Positions 1 through 6,635 of a stretch of 20,930 bases of DNA are shown in pieces (the stretch's first letter is position 1; each line of letters starts with the position of its first letter). The translations under genes were made by a program, and so were the position numbers. Source of the DNA: a virus; the IMG/VR virus record IMGVR_UViG_3300045902_000127, positions 1 to 20,930 of that record. One strand, written 5' to 3'. Below the pieces are notes generated by a model. It searched no databases, had not been told where the DNA came from, and was given only the letters and a program-made list of their open reading frames with translations.

Positions 1-116
1 TCTTCGTTTGCTCAATAGGTGAGGCTTCACCAGAAACAATACGTCAATATATCCTTTCACAAAGTTAATGGTCGCTTACATCCCACCCACATTCTGATGG
101 GTGGGTTTTACGCTCC
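1..116 (-). mobile_element. Left end of a TnpB-type IS200/IS605 element (partial, runs off the window)
   Basis: The block at 71-116 is a near-palindrome with conserved outer sequences (GGAGCGTAAAAC ... GTGGGATGTAAGCGAC on the minus strand). It encloses a stem of CCCACCCA pairing with TGGGTGGG. The same outer sequences recur at 5342-5386, where they directly precede the 3' end of a tnpB gene. I therefore read this block as the left-end (LE) hairpin of a related element whose body continues to the left beyond base 1. A Bacteroidota-type -7 box lies just inside it. No ORF can be assigned to bases 1-60. The element starts only 15 bp after the DNA polymerase stop codon. Assignment as LE rather than another internal hairpin is an inference from the second copy. 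Confidence 0.5.
60..67 (-). promoter_or_regulatory. Possible -7 promoter box inside the IS left end
   Basis: On the minus strand the sequence TAACTTTG fits the Bacteroidota -7 consensus TAnnTTTG. It sits directly after the LE hairpin and points into the element body outside the window, so it could drive tnpB. No good -33 TTTG is seen 19-20 bp upstream. Confidence 0.3.
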
Positions 117-130
117 GTCATATAAAAACA

Positions 131-2416
131 CTAAGTGTGACCATCTCGCCAGTTTATCGCTATTTCAGGAGGTGCTGGCAATGGCAGTGATAGTTTCGTT
201 GTGTTCTCCATTTTGTCCTTTACAATGTCCTTTGCCAGTTGAGATTGATCCTTTTTAACATGCGCGATTATCTGGTCATGTATCTGGGCAACAACCTTTC
301 CATCAATTCCTTGTCTCTTAAACTCTCTGTTTATCTCTATCATCGCCCTGTTAACAATTGAAGCAGCCAATCCTTGGATCTGAAAGTTACGGGAATTGTT
401 AAGGCCATTTTTATAGTCCATGTACATATCCTGAACTTCCTTGCTTTCGTACTTGGTCAGAAGTTCTCTTCTAAAGTCCCAATTAAGAATACTATCTCCA
501 AACAGGTCGTAAACTTCTTTAACCTTGTTTAGATGCCTTATCCTTCCTAATTGTGTTTTAATGTAACCAAGTTCTTTTGCTTGCTTTGCTGATCTGTCCA
601 TCCAATTCCTTAACTCTGGGAACCCTGACAAATAACCCTCTACTAGTTCGGTAGCATCTTTTTGAGCAACTCCAATAGATAAACCAAGAGCATAGGCAGA
701 CATTCCGTATGGAATACCAAGACAGTATGCTTTTGCTTTCTGTCGTGCTGGCTTATTGACTTTACCAAGGTAATTATCTGCTTTCTTATCAGCCGACACA
801 CCCGGTATCTTCTCTGTTTCTATAGCAATGGTTGAGTAGAAATCCCACCCATTCAAGAATATGTCAATCAAGCCTTTATCTGCGGTAACGTGCGCAAATA
901 CACGAGGTTCCAGAGTTTCATAGTCACAGTCAATGAAGATATATTCTGGGTCTGGAATAAAGAAAGCCCGAACCGAATTATTGTGTTTCAATACCACAGG
1001 CTCTAACTCCCCCTCTTCCTTCTTCCTCGGAAGTTGTTGGGCATCAGAGGCATATCTTCCAGAAATGGTTCCATGTTGTTTGTAGTAGAAATAATATCTA
1101 CCGTTCTCATTACGTTCAAGGTATCTATCAACGTATGATGATTTTATCTTCACCAATTTATTGAAAATCTTTAGGTCTTTAGCCCAACTGTGTTTCTCTG
1201 CAAGGCGATCTATAAGTTCATCGTTAAATTGATATGCGCCCTTCTCAGTTTTGCTGAGTGGCTTTATTTTCATATAATGAAATGCAATCTCTCCAAGTTG
1301 TTTATTTGACCGAATATTTACTAAACCACCCTCATGTTCCTTCCACAAGTTTATAGCTATCACTACTCCATCTTTTACAGGCAACAAATTCTCTTCGCCT
1401 GTTATTAAGTAATACTTTATGTCAGAGTCGGGCAAGGATTCTAAAGTATTCTTTGTCAGAATATATTTTCCAGTCTTTTCGGACACTGGTAAGTCAAGAC
1501 CGTAGTGTTTAACAATGGCCTGAGCAAAGATACCTTTATTTGACGGAGGATAAACCTTTAAAGCAGTCTCCATAACCCACTTTCTAAATGCTGGTATCTT
1601 TTTAAGAGCCTCTACAACTTTTTCCCTGTAAGTTTCTATATCCTTAGTAATTTCCTCATCAACCTGTCTGATGTAATCCATGTCAAGGAGTACTCCAGCC
1701 TGTTCCATCGGAATGGTCACCTCTCTAAGTAAAGGCATAACCTCTTCCTCGAAGAAGAATTTTTGAAGACCTTCTTGTATAAGTTTTTTCCAGTAATGCT
1801 TACAAACACGGAGCGTAAGGTCAACATCCTTTACGGCATATGGCCAGATAGCGTTTAAATCGGCCTTGTAGAGTTCAAAGTTGCCTTTGGATACTGCACC
1901 TCCATTTTTCTTTACATTTTCTTTAAGAGCTATTTGCTCTTCGTTTGCGACACTCTCCACATCAAACCCAATCTGATCCTGAATAGACACCGCAATATCC
2001 TTCAATGCGAATGAGCCTTCTTCTCTAACAGTATGTACCAACAATATAGTATCAATGAACAGATAAGGCAGCAAATCAACTCCAAGATCATTCAAAGTTA
2101 TCTGAATATCATAAGAACTGTTGTGAATTATTAGTTTTTTACCTAATAAATGTCGGACTACATTTGCTGCCATATTCGAGGCTTTAACCCCTTCTATGTA
2201 TATGTCATCTAATGTCTGTGTCTCAACATTCCATTCGTATATTGGAAAGTAGTAACCTTCCCCAATTGCGCCCGTTACTGCAAACCCTATAATCTTTGAA
2301 GTCCTTACATTCAACCCAGTTGACTCCACGTCATAGGCAAGATACTCGTACCTATCTATGTGGCCGAGCATCTCCATTAAAATCTTCTTAGTTGAAGCAA
2401 GTTTATAGTTAGTCAT
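131..2416 (-). CDS. polA: Family A DNA polymerase (3'-5' exonuclease + polymerase)
   Basis: This is the phage replicative polymerase, 761 aa, with no 5' nuclease domain; that activity is encoded separately at 13840-14883. The proofreading domain has D29 and E31 (motif DVEST), D103 (HNSSYD) and Y193/D197 (YAVKD), equivalent to the E. coli Pol I Exo I-III residues, so it looks active. The polymerase domain has R454 (SGRYAS), motif A D498 with E503 (DCDYETLEPR), motif B R558, K562, L566, Y570 (RQKAKAYCLGIPYG) and motif C H713-D714-Q715. Position 566 corresponds to Pol I Phe762 and is Leu here. The usual HDE of motif C is HDQ. The start ATG follows the small Cys-rich ORF by 4 bp, so the two are probably co-transcribed. 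Function is confident from the motifs; the substitutions are read directly from the sequence. Confidence 0.96.
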   Translation of the reverse strand: MTNYKLASTKKILMEMLGHIDRYEYLAYDVESTGLNVRTSKIIGFAVTGAIGEGYYFPIYEWNVETQTLDDIYIEGVKASNMAANVVRHLLGKKLIIHNSSYDIQITLNDLGVDLLPYLFIDTILLVHTVREEGSFALKDIAVSIQDQIGFDVESVANEEQIALKENVKKNGGAVSKGNFELYKADLNAIWPYAVKDVDLTLRVCKHYWKKLIQEGLQKFFFEEEVMPLLREVTIPMEQAGVLLDMDYIRQVDEEITKDIETYREKVVEALKKIPAFRKWVMETALKVYPPSNKGIFAQAIVKHYGLDLPVSEKTGKYILTKNTLESLPDSDIKYYLITGEENLLPVKDGVVIAINLWKEHEGGLVNIRSNKQLGEIAFHYMKIKPLSKTEKGAYQFNDELIDRLAEKHSWAKDLKIFNKLVKIKSSYVDRYLERNENGRYYFYYKQHGTISGRYASDAQQLPRKKEEGELEPVVLKHNNSVRAFFIPDPEYIFIDCDYETLEPRVFAHVTADKGLIDIFLNGWDFYSTIAIETEKIPGVSADKKADNYLGKVNKPARQKAKAYCLGIPYGMSAYALGLSIGVAQKDATELVEGYLSGFPELRNWMDRSAKQAKELGYIKTQLGRIRHLNKVKEVYDLFGDSILNWDFRRELLTKYESKEVQDMYMDYKNGLNNSRNFQIQGLAASIVNRAMIEINREFKRQGIDGKVVAQIHDQIIAHVKKDQSQLAKDIVKDKMENTTKLSLPLPAPPEIAINWRDGHT

Positions 2417-2420
2417 TTAG

Positions 2421-2666
2421 TTAGGAACTTTCTTTTTTAAGAAAGTTAGAATAGTAATCAAGACTCTTATCTGAGTAGAACGGTTTGTCACAATATGAGC
2501 AAATCAAACCCTTCCCATCAACAGTCCAAATGCAATATTTAATGCCCCTAATATCATTCTTCTCATAGAAAGGTTTACAATTGCTGCAAGTGCATAAGTT
2601 TAACTTATAGCAGTGTGGGCAAGTAAACCCTCCAACCGTCTTTATTTTTCCTATGTGTACGGGAAT
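2421..2666 (-). CDS. Small Cys-rich zinc-finger-like protein, no ATG start
   Basis: About 81 aa between the metallophosphoesterase and the polymerase. The frame carries CPHC, CTCSNC, a lone Cys and CSYC, which look like zinc-binding knuckles, and it ends at TAA 2421-2423. No ATG, GTG or TTG occurs in frame: the frame opens after TGA-TGA near 2673-2678. Only ATT (2664-2666) or ATA (2652-2654, 2643-2645) can serve as a start. The upper limit given here uses ATT and overlaps the 3' end of the upstream gene by 16 bp. It could be translated from a rare start codon, by coupling to the upstream gene, or be a 5'-damaged gene. Regular codon use and the ordered Cys pairs argue that the frame is or was coding. 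Function unknown. Confidence 0.55.
   Translation of the reverse strand: MPVHIGKIKTVGGFTCPHCYKLNLCTCSNCKPFYEKNDIRGIKYCIWTVDGKGLICSYCDKPFYSDKSLDYYSNFLKKESS
2426..2447. repeat. Perfect 9-bp inverted repeat just upstream of the DNA polymerase gene
   Basis: AACTTTCTT and AAGAAAGTT are separated by four bases, inside the last codons of the Cys-rich ORF and 10 bp before the polymerase ATG. On the minus strand no T-run follows, so it is not a typical terminator. It could influence translation of the polymerase or be chance in AT-rich DNA. Confidence 0.4.
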
Positions 2667-3274
2667 ACATTTTCATCATAAAATTTCTGCATGGCATTCC
2701 AGCAACCCAAAACATCTACTTCAGAGACGGGTTTAAACCACCAAGTATCTATGCCAACATTAATCATACCCTTTTGAACCTTCCATAGTCCATAGATATG
2801 CCCAGTTAGTGCAAAACTGATAGGTTTATTACCAAAAGTGACTACATCCCTGTCCATTATAGATTTACATTTAATTGGGTAGTGGTTTAACAATACCTTT
2901 AAATACGGGTCTTCTTTTGTAGTATCTATCATGTGTATATAACCTCCATCATCCCAAACCATATCAAAATAAAGTCTTAGCAGATCAAGTTTGTCCTTGT
3001 CATAATCCCCTACCACAAGGTTAAACTTTGAGTTAGGATATTCCTTCTTTAACTCGGCCAGTTTTTTCTGATTATACGGGGTAGGGTTTACTATTACATC
3101 TCCTAAATTCCATAAAGTGTCGCCGTCTCTAAACCCAGAATTTTTTATTCCAGAAAAAATATTAGCATCGTTCATTACCGAGGATTTCCAAGGCCGGTAG
3201 AATAGATTAGGTTTACCATTATCTCCTCCTAATCTATCCTCTCCAAGATGCCAGTCACTCGTGTAGTAGTTCAT
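2651..3274 (-). CDS. Calcineurin-like metallophosphoesterase
   Basis: 207 aa. The N-terminus has the D-x-H motif (TSDWHLGE). It is followed by a GD motif (LWNLGDV), a GDYD segment at the place where the family usually has GNHD/E, NHYPI, and GHIYG where the family usually has GHxH. The order and spacing are those of a compact phage metallophosphoesterase, a two-metal hydrolase of phosphomono- or diesters. The GNHD to GDYD and GHxH to GHIY changes remove expected metal or catalytic ligands, so activity is uncertain. Similar proteins are common in phages with unassigned substrates. The ATG start lies 2 bp after the stop of the upstream 154-aa gene, so the two are likely in one transcript. Confidence 0.75.
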   Translation of the reverse strand: MNYYTSDWHLGEDRLGGDNGKPNLFYRPWKSSVMNDANIFSGIKNSGFRDGDTLWNLGDVIVNPTPYNQKKLAELKKEYPNSKFNLVVGDYDKDKLDLLRLYFDMVWDDGGYIHMIDTTKEDPYLKVLLNHYPIKCKSIMDRDVVTFGNKPISFALTGHIYGLWKVQKGMINVGIDTWWFKPVSEVDVLGCWNAMQKFYDENVFPYT

Positions 3275-3276
3275 GT

Positions 3277-3741
3277 TTAATCGTGTTCGTACTCTTCTAC
3301 CAAAAGGGATCCGTCTCTGTTACAGGTTACTTGTACGTGATCCCCAAACATTTCAAGGTAAAATTCTTCTGGTATTGACTCAAGTGCTTCTTGAATCTCG
3401 TAAACTATCTTATACTCCTCAATGTCCCAGTTTTTTCCCTGCACTTCTTTTGCATATTTCCCCCCACTTAGGGGGTGCTTTACTTCCCAGCCATATCGGT
3501 CTAAGTCTTCCGGAAGACTTCCGTTCACATATATGTCACCAAAATTGCAACTAAAAGTACACTCATCCCCGTCATTGAAGTATGGGGTGTACTGAGTCCA
3601 ACTGATGCTGTTTATCAGTTTAGACTTTTCAAAGAAAGGAGCAAGGATGCTCGAAAATTCTGCCCTCAACTGTTCAACTAAGACTCTTTTTTTCTCAGCA
3701 AACTCTTCTAGTGATTGTTTAATCTGCTCTAATGTTGTCAT
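3277..3741 (-). CDS. Hypothetical protein with N-terminal coiled coil
   Basis: 154 aa from the ATG at 3741. The frame stays open upstream to 3798, but that extension is rich in Arg and Asn and runs through non-coding-looking DNA. The first 40 or so residues are a charged heptad-like helix (EQIKQSLEEFAEKKRVLVEQ). The rest is acidic, with aromatic residues and two Cys. Overall it is a small acidic soluble protein. No family is recognised. It sits 2 bp upstream of the metallophosphoesterase. Confidence 0.65.
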   Translation of the reverse strand: MTTLEQIKQSLEEFAEKKRVLVEQLRAEFSSILAPFFEKSKLINSISWTQYTPYFNDGDECTFSCNFGDIYVNGSLPEDLDRYGWEVKHPLSGGKYAKEVQGKNWDIEEYKIVYEIQEALESIPEEFYLEMFGDHVQVTCNRDGSLLVEEYEHD

Positions 3742-3806
3742 ATTGTTAATTTTAAACTTTTGAAAATATTGATTGTTATTTCGACACGTCCGTCGCACTC
3801 CTCGTC

Positions 3807-3953
3807 CTATTCAGTGTTAAAAAAGTAATTTTTATAATTTAACACCTCTCTGATTTTTTCAGCATCTTCCTTTGTGTACAGTGTTGCTTCCGAAAGTACA
3901 TAAAGTTTATCACTTGGCTGAAGGCAGTATTCGTCATTGTACTCCCTACCCAT
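3807..3953 (-). CDS. Small hypothetical protein, 48 aa
   Basis: A short ORF from ATG 3951-3953 to TAG 3807-3809, in the gap between two larger genes and in the same direction. The sequence begins MGREYNDEY and contains an amphipathic segment (YTKEDAEKIREVLNY). An AGGA-containing stretch lies upstream. The charged, regular composition and position in the operon support translation. Function unknown. Confidence 0.5.
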   Translation of the reverse strand: MGREYNDEYCLQPSDKLYVLSEATLYTKEDAEKIREVLNYKNYFFNTE

Positions 3954-3979
3954 CAACAACTATATAAGTTCTTTCCTTT

Positions 3980-4393
3980 TTAGTCAATTACAGTCTCATC
4001 CCTTTCTACATAAAATTTGACCTCTTTTCTGTTTTTAAATTGAAGCGAACATCTGCGCGGTACCCCTGATCCGTTGTTCATCCAGTCTTGCATAACCATA
4101 TTTTCAAGATAGTCCTGAACACTTGGTATAAACCTCATTTTATAGTCTTCGAGTATGTGGTACTCTCCGACATCTTTAACATTGTAAACCTTTCCCTCAC
4201 TGTTTGTACGCCTGTGCCCGAAAACCTTTGGTAGGATTGTAACCACAAACCATGAGTTGTGTGTTAGTACCCTGTGGAGATTGTTAGGGAATGCTGCTTT
4301 GGAGGAGTCCATAAGCTCGTGTATATCGAGGTAATCCTCTGGCACACCTCCGTATCTCTTTGCTGACAACTCAGCATGAATGTAGGGTATCAT
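3980..4393 (-). CDS. Hypothetical protein, 137 aa
   Basis: I choose the ATG at 4393 (MIPYIHAEL) because the longer frame, up to 4468, would run back through most of the upstream 70-aa gene. With this start the overlap is 23 bp. The protein is soluble and fairly basic, with aromatic residues and a C-terminal beta-like stretch (EVKFYVERDE). No domain is recognised. Overlap with the upstream gene suggests translational coupling. Confidence 0.6.
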   Translation of the reverse strand: MIPYIHAELSAKRYGGVPEDYLDIHELMDSSKAAFPNNLHRVLTHNSWFVVTILPKVFGHRRTNSEGKVYNVKDVGEYHILEDYKMRFIPSVQDYLENMVMQDWMNNGSGVPRRCSLQFKNRKEVKFYVERDETVID

Positions 4394-4583
4394 TTTTATA
4401 GTCTTTTGCGTTAAAAATAACCCACTTCCTCTTAGGTTCAATACCTTTGGTATCTCTGAGCCACTCATCTTTAAAGATTAAATGCTCTTTGAGCCTGTTT
4501 GCATCTTCTAAAGATAATGGGATCGAGATATATGGCTTTGTGCCTCCAGTTTCCATCTCTTCTATTACAAGCCAAATTTTCAT
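4371..4583 (-). CDS. Hypothetical protein, 70 aa
   Basis: Starts MKIWLVIEEME and ends in TGA inside the next gene. The N-terminal beta strand, a middle helix (SLEDANRLKEHLIF) and a basic end resemble small phage proteins of mixed alpha/beta type, but no family is recognised. It uses TGA as a stop, which helps show that TGA is a normal stop codon in this genome. Confidence 0.6.
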   Translation of the reverse strand: MKIWLVIEEMETGGTKPYISIPLSLEDANRLKEHLIFKDEWLRDTKGIEPKRKWVIFNAKDYKNDTLHSC

Positions 4584-4646
4584 TTATTAAGGCGAGATAG
4601 TTCTGTTAAAATTTAAAAGAAATTTGTGCTTTTATAAGAAAAAACC

Positions 4647-4733
4647 CTATCGTACCATTGACTTGTAAATTACAACAGCCAACAAAACATGATATAAAAA
4701 TACCCCTGCGGTAACGAGTTTTTTGTGTCTCAT
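4647..4733 (-). CDS. Very small membrane peptide, 28 aa
   Basis: ATG 4731-4733 to TAG 4647-4649. A short basic N-terminus (MRHKK) is followed by one hydrophobic segment (VFLYHVLLAVVIY). It is the first ORF after a strong promoter match, 17 bp upstream, and so would be the first product of that transcript. Single-span peptides of this size are common in phages. Role unknown; it may also simply be leader RNA. Confidence 0.45.
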   Translation of the reverse strand: MRHKKLVTAGVFLYHVLLAVVIYKSMVR

Positions 4734-4749
4734 ATTATTAATTTCACTG

Positions 4750-4781
4750 CAAAGGTAAACCTTTATAGAAAGTATTCCAAA
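4750..4781 (-). promoter_or_regulatory. Bacteroidota-type promoter with a dyad over the -7 box
   Basis: The -33 box TTTG (4778-4781) and -7 box TACCTTTG (4750-4757) are separated by exactly 20 bp, matching TTTG-N19/20-TAnnTTTG. A perfect dyad AAAGGT-TT-ACCTTT (4751-4764) overlaps the -7 box and could be a repressor site. A nearly identical -7 region (TTACCTTTGCAGTrAAAT) precedes the split polymerase at 20.13 kb. It probably drives the genes from 4733 down to the family A polymerase. Confidence 0.7.
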
Positions 4782-4902
4782 CTATTTAACCTTTTGTTAA
4801 CAAATATACAAACACATTGCTTTACAAGGTTGAGGAGAACGCCGACACTCAAGAGTTTTACATTGCAACTCTGAAAAATCTTTGAGGGTGAACTGTGCAA
4901 TG

Positions 4903-5121
4903 CTAAAAGATCCCATTGTCTCTGTTTGCGAATTGACCCGTGAAAGAACGAACTATCGCCCTGACATCGTCACTTGATTGTGGGTGGATAACCCAACAAG
5001 TTTCTGTTTTAGAAAACATACCATTTTTTACTGTCAAATATGCTTTCCAATGGGTTCCACTATTTGTAATTCTGAATTCTAAACTTCCTGTTGATGATAA
5101 GACTTTTAATTCGTTAGTGAA
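4903..5121 (-). pseudogene. 5'-truncated gene fragment abutting the IS right end
   Basis: About 70 codons remain open after the end of the mini IS element, running to TAG 4903-4905. The encoded segment (VLSSTGSLEFRI, THWKAYLTV, SDDVRAIVRSF) looks like real protein, but the first in-frame ATG is about 30 codons in. The frame is, by chance or not, the same as that of the tnpB remnant across its TAG. The simplest reading is a gene whose start was removed by the insertion. It does not resemble the continuation of the methyltransferase on the other side of the IS. Downstream (4848-4886) is a small nested inverted repeat, perhaps a weak terminator. Confidence 0.45.
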
Positions 5122-5346
5122 CTACCCATTTGCTAAAGACAAATGGGCTTCGGGTTTCACAGACTTGCGCTTCTTTACAGAAGTCTTATTTGTGTCTCCA
5201 CCCGTGTAATCGCCAGTTCCTGACGATATTATTTTTAATCCTTCTTTGAAAATATTCTTTGCAGCATTAAGGTCACGGTCTAATATGTGACCATTCTTGC
5301 AAGTCCTGATACTATTCGTGAGTATATCCTCAATCAGGTTAGTCGC
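5122..5346 (-). pseudogene. tnpB: tnpB remnant: C-terminal zinc finger/RuvC III end only
   Basis: The frame reads through RTCKNGHILDRDLNAAKNIF, the hallmark TnpB C-terminus with the RuvC III DRD-x-NAA motif, then a Lys/Ser-rich tail (TSVKKRKSVKPEA) and TAG at 5122-5124. All of the N-terminal and central protein, including the first catalytic Asp and Glu, is absent: the coding part is fused directly to the LE hairpin. The second Cys of the usual zinc knuckle is missing (CKNGH). The tail is about 80% identical to that of the partial copy at the right edge of the window. It cannot encode an active nuclease. Confidence 0.8.
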
Positions 5347-5386
5347 TTACATCCCACAGGATAAAGACCCGTGAGTTTTACGCTCC
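5122..5386 (-). mobile_element. Internally deleted IS200/IS605 (TnpB-type) element, about 265 bp
   Basis: In minus-strand order it consists of: an LE hairpin (5386-5342; stem CTCACGGG/CCTGTGGG) with the same outer sequences as the copy at 71-116; then, immediately, the last roughly 75 codons of tnpB; then a right-end hairpin (CCCATTTG ... CAAATGGG) around the tnpB stop. The right boundary is set by comparison with the copy at 20.8 kb: identity ends after TAGTTCACT. The true ends may lie a few bases further out (to about 5115 and 5395). No transposase gene remains, so it could move only in trans. The part kept is the part from which TnpB guide RNAs (omega RNAs) are processed in this family. 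Confidence 0.75.
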
Positions 5387-5388
5387 TT

Positions 5389-5688
5389 TTATAAAAATAA
5401 CCTCTCTAAAATAGGTGTTCTCAAACTATACGGGGGATTGCTAATAATGTAATCATAATTTTGCGGCTCATACTCAAAAAAGTTCTGCCCTGTTTCAATA
5501 TGCCCATAAATTACTTTGTTTCCTTTCGCATCAAATAGTTTCACAAAATTACTTTCCTGTTTGTCAAAAGGACACCATATTGTTTTATCACTTGGTATGT
5601 ATTTCAATAACGGTTTTATAGCATATTCTAATGTATAATATTCATCTGATTTATTTATTTTATGTTGTTTAAATTCGTGCTTTTCCAT
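5389..5688 (-). pseudogene. DNA (adenine) methyltransferase fragment, truncated by the IS
   Basis: 99 codons from ATG 5688. The fragment has the hallmarks of the small phage adenine methyltransferases: an N-terminal DEYYT segment, IWCPFD, a mid Rossmann stretch (NKVIYGHIETGQNFF) and the catalytic NPPY motif (YDYIISNPPYS). It stops at the left boundary of the mini IS element, about 15 residues after NPPY. Family members usually run on for another 80-100 residues, so the C-terminal half is missing. With the target-recognition part gone it is probably inactive. The missing half is not found on the other side of the IS, so a deletion accompanied or followed the insertion. Confidence 0.7.
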
Positions 5689-5732
5689 TTCTAAAAAATT
5701 ATTAAATTTTGTTTTGTTCTTCTTATAATCAT

Positions 5733-5828
5733 TTATACTTGATTAACCACAACTCCATATGACACAGGTTCGATAAAAGCGGGGCTTCCGTTTTCCAATT
5801 TAACACTTGTGCTAAAACCACCTTTCAT
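5733..5828 (-). CDS. Tiny ORF, 31 aa, cassette-like
   Basis: ATG 5826-5828 to TAA 5733-5735, encoding a peptide beginning MKGGFSTSVKLENG and ending GVVVNQV. It lies just downstream of an attC-like half-site and upstream of the methyltransferase fragment. A degenerate copy of its 5' end (TTTTTAGCACAAATGTTTA, near 5913-5934) lies 100 bp away, which suggests duplicated cassettes. Function unknown; translation not proven. Confidence 0.35.
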   Translation of the reverse strand: MKGGFSTSVKLENGSPAFIEPVSYGVVVNQV

Positions 5829-6083
5829 ATTTCTATTAAACTTTTTTGGTTAAATCGCCCACCTTCGCCAATCCCTAAACCGTTATCGTCAACAGGGCAT
5901 ACGCGATTAGTCTAAACATTTGTGCTAAAAATCCATACTGCCATATAGGTTTGGCAAAATGGCTGTTCTGCAATTCTATCAAACATTCGTTTTTAATTAT
6001 GGGTTTTTGTTTTTCGATTAAACATTCGGTTCGGCCTATACGCAAAGCCGAAAAACGTTGTAAACTTACATTTATTTCTTCAT
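5829..6083 (-). other. Non-coding stretch with degenerate attC-like half-sites
   Basis: No convincing gene. On the minus strand 6061-6033 (CAACG..CGGCTTTGCGTATAGGCC) can pair with 5965-5938 (CAGCCATTTTGCCAAACC), the GGCTTTGC/GCCAAACC signature of attC stems seen clearly at 18.0 and 18.6 kb. At 5890-5852, GATAACGGTTTAGGGATTGGCGAAGGTGGG repeats the 5' half of the 18.1-kb attC (CATAACGGTTCTCGGCTTGGCGAGGTTGGG), but a matching 3' half is not evident. I read this as the decayed remains of a gene-cassette array. Confidence 0.45.
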
Positions 6084-6635
6084 TTAAAATACAAACTGCT
6101 TTCCTATGAACAATTGCTTAAACTTACTATCGAACTCGCCCTCAAGCGTAACTCCCTTATACCCCAGTCCAAGTTTAAAGGTAGCGTTTTGAGACACTGC
6201 CCCTGAGACCATCCACTTTGGTTTTGGAATCTGTACCACCACTGGCCTCTTTTCGTACACAGTAAATTTTGGATCGAAGTATATCAAATGACCAAAGGTC
6301 TCTATGCAATAATCGAACCTGTAATCATCTGTCTTGATGGAGTCTCTGTACTGGTTAATCGGTACGGGGGTTGTGTCTGGTATGTAAACGTTTGTCCACT
6401 TATCTATCGAATCAAACACTGTAACGTAGGCACTGTCAGTTCTGGTAACGTATTTTGTAACGTATTTTGGTACGTCAACTTTTATGGTGTAAACCATTGT
6501 ATCAACAACTGTCTTGGTCACTACAACAGGTGCATCCTCTTTGTTGCTTCCGAATCTGTTTAGATAAAACAACAGGTATCCAATTCCGACTCCTATCAGG
6601 AGGCAAAACACGTTAGTTAAAACATTCTTCATCAT
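6084..6635 (-). CDS. Membrane-anchored periplasmic protein, spanin-like (DUF6808-like)
   Basis: 183 aa. One N-terminal hydrophobic segment (VFCLLIGVGIGYLLFYL) is followed by a Val/Thr-rich extended region (residues 37-75) and a beta-rich C-terminus ending in GKQFVF. This layout resembles the DUF6808-type proteins of Bacteroidota phages, whose N-terminal anchor and extended periplasmic body suggest an inner-membrane spanin or other envelope role. That resemblance is from memory of the family, not a search. Its ATG overlaps the stop of the Mom-like gene, so the two are translationally coupled. An alternative is a generic membrane-tethered lysis or exclusion factor. Confidence 0.5.
   Translation of the reverse strand: MMKNVLTNVFCLLIGVGIGYLLFYLNRFGSNKEDAPVVVTKTVVDTMVYTIKVDVPKYVTKYVTRTDSAYVTVFDSIDKWTNVYIPDTTPVPINQYRDSIKTDDYRFDYCIETFGHLIYFDPKFTVYEKRPVVVQIPKPKWMVSGAVSQNATFKLGLGYKGVTLEGEFDSKFKQLFIGKQFVF

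Noticed and set aside
4940-5209. Plus-strand ORF of 89 codons
   Set aside because: It runs antisense across the IS right end into the tnpB remnant; the minus-strand reading matches a known family, so this is a shadow.
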